From positions 1 to 64,000 of the forward strand of contig CANMTO010000006.1 in NCBI GenBank assembly GCA_947500755.1: a stretch of 64,000 nt of DNA, written 5' to 3'. This DNA is from Flavobacteriales bacterium. Lineage in GTDB: Bacteria > Bacteroidota > Bacteroidia > Flavobacteriales_D > Crocinitomicaceae. Below the pieces are notes generated by a model. That model did not search any database and was not told the DNA's origin. It saw only the letters and a list, made by a program, of their open reading frames with translations. Shown here piece by piece: positions 37,997-45,440 of the stretch (the first letter of the stretch is position 1; each line of letters begins with the position of its first letter). Made by a program: the position numbers and the translations under genes.

Positions 37997-38112
37997 GACT
38001 CCGCTGGAGTCTAGAAAGTGGTGTTTCCCGGTATAGTTACCTTATATGACTCCAACGGAGTCATATACCTTACACAAACAATGAGGTAAAAAAACCGACT
38101 CCAGCGGAGTCG
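37997..38112. repeat. Three GACTCC-N3-GGAGTC palindromes
   Basis: Copies at 37997-38011 (spacer GCT), 38043-38067 (11-bp arms ending TATATGACTCC, spacer AAC) and 38096-38112 (7-bp arms, spacer AGC). They are about 45-50 bp apart in a region with no ORF. Confidence 0.8.
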
Positions 38113-38158
38113 TACATTACGAAAACGGTCCCTGTTTCTGGGATACCGTAAAACAAGA

Positions 38159-38491
38159 TTAATACGTTAAAATCTCATTCAAGCACGTATGGATTTGCTT
38201 CAACTCGGCTTTCGAAATATTACCTAACCGTTGCACCATTCTCGCCTTGGAGATAGACCGAACGTGTAGGGTTAACCCCTCGGATTTTGCTGAGAGTCCA
38301 TTCGTGGGCGAAGGATCCAATACCAAGTTTCCATGATAATTCTTGATTTGCGCGGTCAAAGGTACACACACAACTACCTTTGCATGAACGTTGAGTAAAT
38401 TACCACTAATGATGATAACGGGTCGATAGCCTGCTTGTTCGCTTCCTTTCACCGGGTTTAAATCCGTGAACCAAATTTCTCCTTGCTTCAT
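38159..38491 (-). CDS. MazF/PemK-type mRNA interferase toxin
   Basis: This 110-residue protein begins KQGEIWFTDLNPVKGSEQAGYRPVII, the hallmark of the MazF/PemK fold, with the catalytic Arg in GYRPVI. VVVCVPLTAQIKNYHGNLVLDP follows with a second conserved strand, and the C-terminal RSISKARMVQRLGNIS supports RNA-binding. It would cleave mRNA when freed from its antitoxin. The ATG overlaps the antitoxin stop by 4 bp. A truncated paralogue lies 355 bp upstream at 38846. Confidence 0.9.
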   Translation of the reverse strand: MKQGEIWFTDLNPVKGSEQAGYRPVIIISGNLLNVHAKVVVCVPLTAQIKNYHGNLVLDPSPTNGLSAKSEGLTLHVRSISKARMVQRLGNISKAELKQIHTCLNEILTY

Positions 38492-38724
38492 TCTTCAGAA
38501 AGTTGACTTAAATAATCGGCCATTCCTTCTTCAGCAAGCATTTGAATATCCGTATCCGCTACCATTTGCTTGTAGGATTTAACATAGGCAGCCCGATTGA
38601 GTTGCTCTAGATAGATGCGAAGCGCACGTTCTATTAGGGTGTTCTTGGGAACAGACAGCTCCTTGGCTTTTTGCGCAAGAGATTGCAGAAGATCATCGGG
38701 AAGTGAACTGGTAAAGGTTGACAT
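38488..38724 (-). CDS. RHH-type antitoxin of the MazF/PemK pair
   Basis: This 78-residue protein has the ribbon-helix-helix start TFTSSLPDDLLQSLAQKAKELSVPKNTLIERALRIYLEQL: one beta strand, two helices. The acidic C-terminal half (about 50-78) is likely to bind the toxin. It precedes the toxin gene with a 4-bp overlap, the standard order for a type II module, and such antitoxins autorepress their operon. No clear -7 box of the usual type was found. Confidence 0.85.
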   Translation of the reverse strand: MSTFTSSLPDDLLQSLAQKAKELSVPKNTLIERALRIYLEQLNRAAYVKSYKQMVADTDIQMLAEEGMADYLSQLSEE

Positions 38725-38845
38725 ACTTATAATATATATTTATTAAATACAAATATAAAAAATAGTTACGAGGTGAATTTACCAAGGAATGTAGAAAAAT
38801 GTTAAAACTGAGTTCCTCTGGATTTGAAATCCCGTGGAACGTTCA

Positions 38846-39070
38846 TCAGTACGTCAAAATTTCATTCAAGCACGTATGGATTTGCTTTAACTCGGCTTTC
38901 GAAATATTACCTAACCGTTGCACCATTCTCGCCTTGGAGATAGACCGAACGTGAAGAGTTAATGCCTCGGAACTAGATGAGAGTCCATTCGAGGGTGATG
39001 GATCCAACACTAGATTTCCATGGTAGTTTTTTATTTGCGTGGTTAATGGAACACAAATCACCACATTAGC
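38846..39070 (-). pseudogene. Truncated second MazF-like gene
   Basis: The last 75 codons match the toxin at 38159 closely, and the final 36 residues (from LHVRSISKAR to the stop) are identical. The N-terminal third with the catalytic GYRPVI segment is missing; an in-frame extension to an ATG at 39172 has unrelated sequence. No antitoxin copy accompanies it. This looks like a decaying tandem duplicate. Confidence 0.8.
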
Positions 39071-39225
39071 ATATTGATTTTTTTCCAATAGCTCAAAACA
39101 TAAACCACCCACCCAAAAGCGCCATTTTGAGATATTACAACCCAGCCCAGAAGAAAAATTGACTGATTTCACTATTAAAAATCAAATAATGAAACCTTAA
39201 AACAGACAATTCGTTAGAGAACCAT

Positions 39226-39663
39226 ATGAAACGCATCGCATTACTCACCCTTATTGCAATGAACGCTGGCAGGCTCCTCGCAGAACCGATCCAACCCGCC
39301 AAGGCAATTAAGAAGGAAAGTACTCGAATATTGATTCATGAAAACAGAGTACGTTTCGTGATTGCCAGTAAAACAGATTCTTACTATAAAATTGCCAAAC
39401 AAACTGGGATTAAACTTTCTCAGTTACATCACTATAACGAGTCTTTCAAAGAGAAAGATATGCTGATTGAAGGTGATATAATTTACCTGGATCCAAGACG
39501 AATAAAGTCGAAAAACAAAAAATCGATTGTGTTAAAGCAATCAATGAGTGTGCGGGAACTTGCCCAGCAAGAAGCCCTTAAACTCAAGCCACTCATGCGG
39601 AGGAATGCTATTTCTTCCGCGGACGAACAACTGCCGTGCGGTAGAGAGGTATTCCTTCGTTAA
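39226..39663 (+). CDS. LysM-domain protein
   Basis: This 145-residue protein has a signal peptide (1-19) and two LysM-like modules: about 45-90 (SYYKIAKQTGIKLSQLHHYNES then LIEGDIIYLDP) and about 98-145 (SVRELAQQEALKLKPLMRRN then GREVFLR). In many Bacteroidota such LysM repeats follow a glucosaminidase domain, which is absent here, so it may be a stand-alone cell-wall-binding protein or a trimmed relic. The gene ends at a bidirectional terminator. Confidence 0.75.
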   Translation: MKRIALLTLIAMNAGRLLAEPIQPAKAIKKESTRILIHENRVRFVIASKTDSYYKIAKQTGIKLSQLHHYNESFKEKDMLIEGDIIYLDPRRIKSKNKKSIVLKQSMSVRELAQQEALKLKPLMRRNAISSADEQLPCGREVFLR

Positions 39664-39697
39664 CATTGGAAGGGATGTTTAGTTGTTGTTGTTTGTT

Positions 39698-39725
39698 AAA
39701 AGTCTCCTCCGGGAGACTTTTTTAT
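39698..39725. terminator. Bidirectional terminator
   Basis: Arms AAAAGTCTCC and GGGAGACTTTT with a TCC loop and T runs on both sides, between the convergent LysM and lipoprotein genes. Confidence 0.85.
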
Positions 39726-39946
39726 TTTAGGTCTGTTCCTAAATGTTCATTGGCATAACACTTCATCGCTTTATCCATGAATGCTTCTTGATTTTTTCCG
39801 GTTAAAGTTTTCATATAAGCGGTACAAGCCATTGACTCTTCAGAGTCCTTTTCCATTATTTTCTTGCCGCATTCACATGCATCCATTTTTGGTGTACATG
39901 CACCCAATAGAATAGCTGAAAAAGCTAGGGTTATGATTTTTTTCAT
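39722..39946 (-). CDS. Small Cys-containing lipoprotein
   Basis: This 74-residue protein has a lipoprotein signal peptide with lipobox LLGAC (Cys 16). The mature 58 residues are polar and carry four further Cys: DACECGKKI, MACTAYM and MKCYAN, which could make two disulfides. I do not recognise a family. The ATG overlaps the methyltransferase stop by 4 bp (coupled operon). Its stop lies in the terminator stem. Confidence 0.75.
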   Translation of the reverse strand: MKKIITLAFSAILLGACTPKMDACECGKKIMEKDSEESMACTAYMKTLTGKNQEAFMDKAMKCYANEHLGTDLK

Positions 39947-40662
39947 TCGTTAATTTTTACGGCAATTTGGTAGTAATTATTTACTGCGCCTAACACTTCA
40001 TATGTTATATAAAATGAATTAGCCCACTCAGTAAACGCTTTATACTCATGCTGAGGAACATTAAATTCATCAAAAAAGATCACATCGCCCGGACGTAAGT
40101 ACGGTGTAATCAAGGTGAGTACATACAAGGTTGCCGTATATAAATCAGCATCCATGTGAATGACTTTTTTTCTCGAAGGGTCAAAATTGACAAGAAACGG
40201 CAATAAGGTTTGCTGAAATAATCCTTGATAAAACTGATAGCGATTGTCATTAATTTCAGGCAAAGACTCTCCTGAACTCATATCCCCTTTTTTAAACGGT
40301 CCCCAATCCTCTGGAAGTCCGGTGAAGGTATCGAATCCATAAAAACGTGCAGCGGGATCAGTAATTCGCGCAGTCCACCACTTAAAGGAATCCCCTTTCG
40401 ATACCCCGAATTCTAAATAATCAATGGGACTATCTAAGCCTTCTTGTTTGATTACATACTCAAAGAGCTGTTCCCTACGGGCGTAGTCGAATTTAAAGGA
40501 ATAAAAATCATTGTAGCCCAGTGCTTTATGTCGCTGGATCCATTTTGACAAGGAAGCCATTGAACCAATAAAAGAAAACAAGTGGGCCGAAAAAAAGCGA
40601 TGGCCATGAAAAAAGAAGAACAGGCCTTTTAATTTACCACGCAAAAACATCAATCGTCTCAT
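39943..40662 (-). CDS. Class I SAM-dependent methyltransferase
   Basis: This 239-residue protein has a basic N-terminus (1-35) and a Rossmann methyltransferase core: YLEFGVSKGDSFKWW near 83-97 (SAM loop, motif I), FYGFDTFTGLPEDW near 105-118 (acidic motif), HMDADLYTATLYVL near 170 and GDVIFFDEF near 192, where the Asp-rich DAD/FDE resembles the TylF/MycF macrocin-O-methyltransferase metal site. The substrate is unknown. Translation starts 5 nt after a -7 box. The lipoprotein gene overlaps its stop. Confidence 0.8.
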   Translation of the reverse strand: MRRLMFLRGKLKGLFFFFHGHRFFSAHLFSFIGSMASLSKWIQRHKALGYNDFYSFKFDYARREQLFEYVIKQEGLDSPIDYLEFGVSKGDSFKWWTARITDPAARFYGFDTFTGLPEDWGPFKKGDMSSGESLPEINDNRYQFYQGLFQQTLLPFLVNFDPSRKKVIHMDADLYTATLYVLTLITPYLRPGDVIFFDEFNVPQHEYKAFTEWANSFYITYEVLGAVNNYYQIAVKINE

Positions 40663-40667
40663 ACGCT

Positions 40668-40675
40668 CAAAGGTA
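40668..40675 (-). promoter_or_regulatory. -7 box (TACCTTTG), leaderless methyltransferase gene
   Basis: A perfect TAnnTTTG ending 5 nt before the ATG at 40662. Confidence 0.6.
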
Positions 40676-40747
40676 GGAAATCAAAAGTAAAGTGCCACCT
40701 GAGAGACCTGATTTCTTGCGACGCTAACTCATTATACGAAGGTTATA

Positions 40748-42649
40748 TCAATCCTTAATAAACTTTAAACCAAAAGAATGCCGTTTTACCGCAATAAAAT
40801 ACATACCATCTGAAAATTCAGAGACATCGATTTCTTCATCCTCACCTTGCAACATTCCTTTTGCTACCACGTTGCCTAAAACATCTAAAACCGCATAATC
40901 GCTTCCATACCATTTGGAATCCACATGCAGCCTGACGGTTGAAACCACTGGATTCTGCACCAAACGAATCCCATCACTTGGGGCCAAGCCCGGTAATCCC
41001 ACATTGATAAAATACCCTTCCTCTGCACCGATTTCGGGAGCTTGGCTGTTCGGCACCATATTTCCATAATAATCTTTTGATCCATTACCGAATCCAAACA
41101 ACGCCGACATATTAACCGCTGCATTCATCATTGGAGAGGTATTGATAATAGCATACGACGAAAGCATCTCTGTCACTTGAGGATAAAGCGTTGGTGCCGG
41201 AGATAAAATATTGGGCAATAGTGGATCTGCTTCGAACCCGTAATTCGTATTTTGAATATGCTCACAATTTACCCCTGCACTTCGGAAGCTGCTTAATGAA
41301 TTGTAGGTGTTTCCGTATACAAACGTCGTAGCACCTCCTCCGGCCCAATATAAATTACCAATAAAGGCCGGATTTTGATTTATAAAGGTGGCAGGCACGT
41401 CAATCACCGGCAGTCCTTGAGTTAAAAAAATATTGTTATAACACTCTACACCCGTCATTTGTGTTCCATAATCGGTCATTTGAAAGGCCGAAAAACTAGG
41501 ATAGTTGTTATTCGGACTATTGGTCACAACCACCGTATTATTATGAAACCGCAAACCGTTCCATTGGGTGCCGGGTGCCGTAAAAAGCGTAACTGGACTA
41601 TTGTTGGTTCTTGCATCGTTCACGCTGTAATTATACCTCACCACATTGTTTCCCCATGGCCTTGCTCCAGGGAAATTACCGAGTAAATACCCCGCACCGT
41701 CGTTGTCATGCGAGTAATTATATTGGACTAATGAATTGGTCGTTCCTCCGTCTAGGTCAAAGCCAAGACCATCACAACCGTTCCCTGATCCTGATTTATT
41801 ATGGTGGCTTTCGTTATGTTGGATGGTAACCCCATTGGCAGCATACACCCATATTCCTCCTGGTCCACCGCAAGCCGTATTCAACGCGCCGTTATTGAAG
41901 ACCTCACAACGCTCGATTAACACGGAATCAATTTGTGAAAGTACAATTCCGCTTCCTTTGTGGCTATTCGCCGAATATCCAGTGATATTATATATACGGC
42001 ATTTTTTTATTTGAAACCCGTAATGTTGATAGGTAGTATAATTTTGATCATCAAAAGCAATACTCACAATGCCATTTTCGCGGCAATCGTGCACGACACA
42101 GCTATCGATCAGCACATTTCTGTATCCAGAGTTTACATTGGCAGACCATTCCGAATAAAAGCGAATCCCACAAAAACCAAAGCCATTGACATTGACATTT
42201 TTCAATCGAATATTCTTTAGGTATCCGCTTGCTAAATTCGTATAAAACAAGACCCCGTCTTTATTCGATGCGGTTTGCGCGCCCGGTCCTTGAAAAATGA
42301 GGTTTTCAAGTCGAACACCTTGTACATTGGTTGCCTTAAAACCGCAATTTAGAGTATTCGGCGTGAGAATCGTAGCGACCCCTTGATCGAAACTTCCGAA
42401 ATACAACGGGAGGTTAAAATTATTCGCATCCTGTTGCGTGATTTCTAAATAGCCACTGAACGTTGTATTTCCTTTAAATAATATGGAATCACCCGCACTA
42501 AAGGTAAAATTATTCACACTTGTCAAACTTGTCCACGCTGTTGCTGGAGAGAGGCCGTTGGTATTCGAGCCACTGGGAGAAACGTAATAGGTGGTTGCCC
42601 TTGCCGTTACAAGCACCAAGCAACACAAAATCGGAGTGAATAATTTCAT
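40748..42649 (-). CDS. T9SS protein with right-handed parallel beta-helix
   Basis: This 633-residue secreted protein has a signal peptide (1-18), the start TYYVSPSGSNTNGLSPATAW typical of parallel beta-helix proteins, and many short strand repeats (for example NVQGVRLENLIFQG, KNVNVNGFGF, NVLIDSCVVHDC, KKCRIYNIT, VLIERCEVFNNG, VTIQHNESHHN, LVQYNYSHDN) from about 95 to 400. The C-terminal domain (about 550-633) starts LVQNPVVSTVRL and has GMYFIAVKR, a type A sorting domain. The helix fold is found in polysaccharide lyases and in non-catalytic surface proteins; no catalytic motif stands out. The SGNH-hydrolase gene ends 2 bp upstream. Confidence 0.82.
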   Translation of the reverse strand: MKLFTPILCCLVLVTARATTYYVSPSGSNTNGLSPATAWTSLTSVNNFTFSAGDSILFKGNTTFSGYLEITQQDANNFNLPLYFGSFDQGVATILTPNTLNCGFKATNVQGVRLENLIFQGPGAQTASNKDGVLFYTNLASGYLKNIRLKNVNVNGFGFCGIRFYSEWSANVNSGYRNVLIDSCVVHDCRENGIVSIAFDDQNYTTYQHYGFQIKKCRIYNITGYSANSHKGSGIVLSQIDSVLIERCEVFNNGALNTACGGPGGIWVYAANGVTIQHNESHHNKSGSGNGCDGLGFDLDGGTTNSLVQYNYSHDNDGAGYLLGNFPGARPWGNNVVRYNYSVNDARTNNSPVTLFTAPGTQWNGLRFHNNTVVVTNSPNNNYPSFSAFQMTDYGTQMTGVECYNNIFLTQGLPVIDVPATFINQNPAFIGNLYWAGGGATTFVYGNTYNSLSSFRSAGVNCEHIQNTNYGFEADPLLPNILSPAPTLYPQVTEMLSSYAIINTSPMMNAAVNMSALFGFGNGSKDYYGNMVPNSQAPEIGAEEGYFINVGLPGLAPSDGIRLVQNPVVSTVRLHVDSKWYGSDYAVLDVLGNVVAKGMLQGEDEEIDVSEFSDGMYFIAVKRHSFGLKFIKD

Positions 42650-42651
42650 AG

Positions 42652-44199
42652 CTATTTAATTATGAATGAAACTTGTTGCTTCTTGGAAGATTTACCTAAT
42701 TGCATATTATAATTTCCTTTTGGGAGCCTCGAAAAATCAAATTGCTGCTTTTGCTGGAATTGTTTTCCCTCATAAACAACCTGTCCCAATAGATTGAATA
42801 CCGTTACATCAACGGGAGCTGTTGGTGAAAAACCTAAATCAACCATCAATACTCCTTCGCTAGGATTCGGAAAACACGTTACAGCGTCCTGGTTCAATGT
42901 ACCAGGTATACCGCTTACGTTAGTGTTGTTGAACATATGAAACAAACCTTGGGCATACCAACGCGCAAGATAATCGTTCGGATGTAGGGAATTTGCCGTG
43001 CATTGGTATGCTCCTTTGCGGTCGTATATGCTGTCGCTAATGGAAGTCATATCAAAAAACACCACCCCTACGGTATCCATATTCAAATACTGCGTTCGAA
43101 ATCCATACATATCTACCGCACCATTCGCAGGAGCTCCCATACCTGATACATCCGGGAGCATATTACCTATAAGCACAAATTCTACATTGGGATTATGCTG
43201 TTTCATTTTATTCATGGCCGATTGAATGCTGTTTTTGAAAGCCACCGCGCTAGTTCCCCAAATGTCATTCATACCCATATCAATGAATACTAAATCAGGA
43301 TTATTCGGATTTACCAGTGCCGGGCAATACGTATCAACCCATGCCGCCATTTTGCCTCCACAAGAGCTGTTGTAGATGGTAATAGGTCCGGGAAATACTT
43401 GATTTAAACGTTGGCCAAGCATGTCGATATAGCTGTGCATATAAGGGAACGTTGGCGTAAAGTTGTTGGGATCTCCTGCAAAACCACTCACGTTCAATCC
43501 TGCGGTGATGGACATGCCAATGGCTTGCATTTTCACAGGTTGTCCGCTGTTTAACTTGGCCATGGTTTTGGGAAGCTGCGACCCTCGATACGTGAAATTA
43601 TTACTAATAGACCAATCGCTTCTACTAGGCTTGTATGTAACATTTATCCATGAAGTATGTTGCTTGTTTTGCAATCCACTGCCAACAGTCAGAGAAACCA
43701 ATGATGACATGGCCGGATTCAATTGGGTAAGCGTATTACCGTTCAAGGTGTAATCCGTACCTTGGGTGTACGTAATGGTTTGGTTATAGTTTTTTACCGA
43801 TAAAATTTGCGTTGGGGTGAACATTAATTTTGCAGAAGTACCTGCCCCGTTTAGGAAAATAAGTTCGTTATAGATGGTATCAGCACTCCAAAAGGGACGC
43901 ATGTATTGATCAAAATTAATCTGTGGGTTGTTGTTGGAATAATTCGGAAATTCATAATAACCGCCGTTGGATGGGGATACCACGACCCATTTTGCAGTTG
44001 CTGGAGAACAAGACCAGGAAGCCTCTACTGCAGGAACGGAAAGCAACAAATTGCACAAAGAATCATAGAACATGCAAGAACCTCCCGCATAGTAAATCAT
44101 GTTTGGGCTTGAAGCAACCGAGGAAGGGGGCTGGCATTGAGCAATTATCCCGTTGTTAAGTACGAAGAAAAAAGAAAATACAAGAATGAATTTTTTCAT
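42652..44199 (-). CDS. T9SS SGNH/GDSL-type hydrolase with altered block I
   Basis: This 515-residue secreted protein has a signal peptide (1-20), an N-terminal beta domain (about 22-210), an SGNH hydrolase domain (about 222-420) and a type A sorting domain (about 430-515, CFPNPSEGVLMVDL). Block I reads AIGMSITAG rather than the usual GDS, with Met 229 in place of the conserved Asp, while the Ser (230) remains. Block II NSSCGG, block III GMNDIWG and block V LHPNDY look intact. It would deacylate a glycan or lipid outside the cell if active. The beta-helix gene follows 2 bp downstream. Confidence 0.8.
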   Translation of the reverse strand: MKKFILVFSFFFVLNNGIIAQCQPPSSVASSPNMIYYAGGSCMFYDSLCNLLLSVPAVEASWSCSPATAKWVVVSPSNGGYYEFPNYSNNNPQINFDQYMRPFWSADTIYNELIFLNGAGTSAKLMFTPTQILSVKNYNQTITYTQGTDYTLNGNTLTQLNPAMSSLVSLTVGSGLQNKQHTSWINVTYKPSRSDWSISNNFTYRGSQLPKTMAKLNSGQPVKMQAIGMSITAGLNVSGFAGDPNNFTPTFPYMHSYIDMLGQRLNQVFPGPITIYNSSCGGKMAAWVDTYCPALVNPNNPDLVFIDMGMNDIWGTSAVAFKNSIQSAMNKMKQHNPNVEFVLIGNMLPDVSGMGAPANGAVDMYGFRTQYLNMDTVGVVFFDMTSISDSIYDRKGAYQCTANSLHPNDYLARWYAQGLFHMFNNTNVSGIPGTLNQDAVTCFPNPSEGVLMVDLGFSPTAPVDVTVFNLLGQVVYEGKQFQQKQQFDFSRLPKGNYNMQLGKSSKKQQVSFIIK

Positions 44200-44269
44200 G
44201 GTAATGAGTTTAACCCAAAGAAAAATAAAAAACTCGTATGATTTATTAATAAATTATTAAAATTCGTAC

Positions 44270-44905
44270 TTAAAGTGAAAAATCTAAAAGCTCTAGAACA
44301 GGACTTCTAGAAATCGATCCTGGATTCAAACCAGGTTTCCCTTGAGGAATTGTACAATTCAATTCATGATAATAGTCCACCCATACGGGATAATACGCCT
44401 TGGTAGCGGGATCCATAAAGGTCATCGGTGCCAATTCAAAAATCGGGTTCCCATGATTCGCCACTTTAAACGATTCATACAACAATTCACTGCAATAATA
44501 ACGGTCGTTATTTATTAGAAATACATCATCGTATGGCTTTCCCTTGAGTGATTTTGCATAAGAGACAGCCCGTATGATTATACGTTCATTCACCTTTTTC
44601 AATCTAGCCGCCACTATTTTATTACTCCGCTGCTTAAAATCTTTCAAACTCGTAACCTGCACCGACTCCCCAATGGCTTCGATAACCTTCAAGGAATCAT
44701 TTTCTTTGATAACCATGGCGCAATGAGAAAAATCCATACCATTTACTCCTTCGGTCACCGTTTCAATGGCCGTACACATTGGACCGCAATCCAAATCCTG
44801 AAAAAGCAAATCGCCGGCTCTTAACCCCTCATCAACATTTTCCTCAGCACATGAAGCGCATAGAAAAAGACAAGATAAAATCAGGTAGTAAAATCGTTGT
44901 GACAT
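44270..44905 (-). CDS. YiiX/YebB-like permuted papain-family lipoprotein
   Basis: This 211-residue protein has a lipoprotein signal (LFLCASC, Cys 19) and the YiiX-type NlpC/P60-like permuted cysteine-hydrolase core: RAGDLLFQDLDCG near 29-41, FSHCAMVIKE near 58-67 (catalytic His), VIEAIGESVQV, and YYCSELLYESF near 138-148 (nucleophile Cys). These enzymes are thought to cleave amide or acyl links in envelope lipids or peptides. The start at 44905 is chosen over one 69 bases earlier, which would precede the -7 box and lose the lipobox signal. Confidence 0.8.
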   Translation of the reverse strand: MSQRFYYLILSCLFLCASCAEENVDEGLRAGDLLFQDLDCGPMCTAIETVTEGVNGMDFSHCAMVIKENDSLKVIEAIGESVQVTSLKDFKQRSNKIVAARLKKVNERIIIRAVSYAKSLKGKPYDDVFLINNDRYYCSELLYESFKVANHGNPIFELAPMTFMDPATKAYYPVWVDYYHELNCTIPQGKPGLNPGSISRSPVLELLDFSL

Positions 44906-44910
44906 TGGGT

Positions 44911-44918
44911 CAAATATA
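44911..44918 (-). promoter_or_regulatory. -7 box (TATATTTG), leaderless YiiX-like gene
   Basis: A perfect TAnnTTTG ending 5 nt before the ATG at 44905 and only 1 bp from the divergent box at 44920. Confidence 0.6.
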
Positions 44919-44919
44919 G

Positions 44920-44927
44920 TAATTTTA
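44920..44927 (+). promoter_or_regulatory. -7 box (TAATTTTA), DUF6702 gene
   Basis: One mismatch to TAnnTTTG (final A), 6 nt before the ATG at 44934, back-to-back with the divergent box. Confidence 0.45.
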
Positions 44928-44933
44928 GGGCCC

Positions 44934-45440
44934 ATGAAATTAAAGGCCTTACTCTTTCTCGTACTGCTATCCATTTTTGGAACGAGCCGAGCGCATGAGT
45001 ATCACCTTGCCTTTATCGAATTAGAGTATTATCCATCTGAGCAACAGTTTCAAGCAACACTTAAGGTTACTGCGCATGATTTAGCGTATATTTTTTCCAA
45101 AAAACATGGAAAAGATTTGAGTATGGACCAGATCCTTAAAACCGACAGCCTGTATTCAGAATTAACTCAGTTTATTTGCAGTGGTTTTACCCTATTTCAA
45201 AATAATAAAGCGGTTTACTTCACGGTTGACGGCAATGAATTAACTAAGAACGGCGATTTACTTTTCTATTTATCTTCGGAGGTAATCCCCCAACCCGGCA
45301 AGTTATCCGTTGCGTTTCCCTTGCTTAGCCCATATTTTCCAGACCAACAAAACAAACTAGATTACTTAAAAAAAGGTTCACATCACACCTTAACCTTTCT
45401 TTCTACCGATTACACTAAAGAAATCCCCGTAACCCCATGA
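44934..45440 (+). CDS. DUF6702 family protein
   Basis: This 168-residue protein has a signal peptide (1-20, ending SRA) and the start HEYHLAFIELEYYPSEQQFQATLKVTAHDLAYIF that resembles DUF6702 proteins (an N-terminal H..H segment and a strand with a metal-binding-like HD). The rest is beta-rich with no catalytic motif. It is translationally coupled to the M1 peptidase by a 4-bp ATGA overlap, an arrangement I recall from other Bacteroidota. Its role is unknown; a partner or folding factor for the peptidase is possible. Confidence 0.75.
   Translation: MKLKALLFLVLLSIFGTSRAHEYHLAFIELEYYPSEQQFQATLKVTAHDLAYIFSKKHGKDLSMDQILKTDSLYSELTQFICSGFTLFQNNKAVYFTVDGNELTKNGDLLFYLSSEVIPQPGKLSVAFPLLSPYFPDQQNKLDYLKKGSHHTLTFLSTDYTKEIPVTP

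Noticed and set aside
38815-38850. Possible link of GATTTGAAATCCCGTGGAAC here to a similar string near 25060
   Set aside because: The shared stretch is short and lies inside an unrelated coding remnant at 25060; chance or a minor repeat is as likely.
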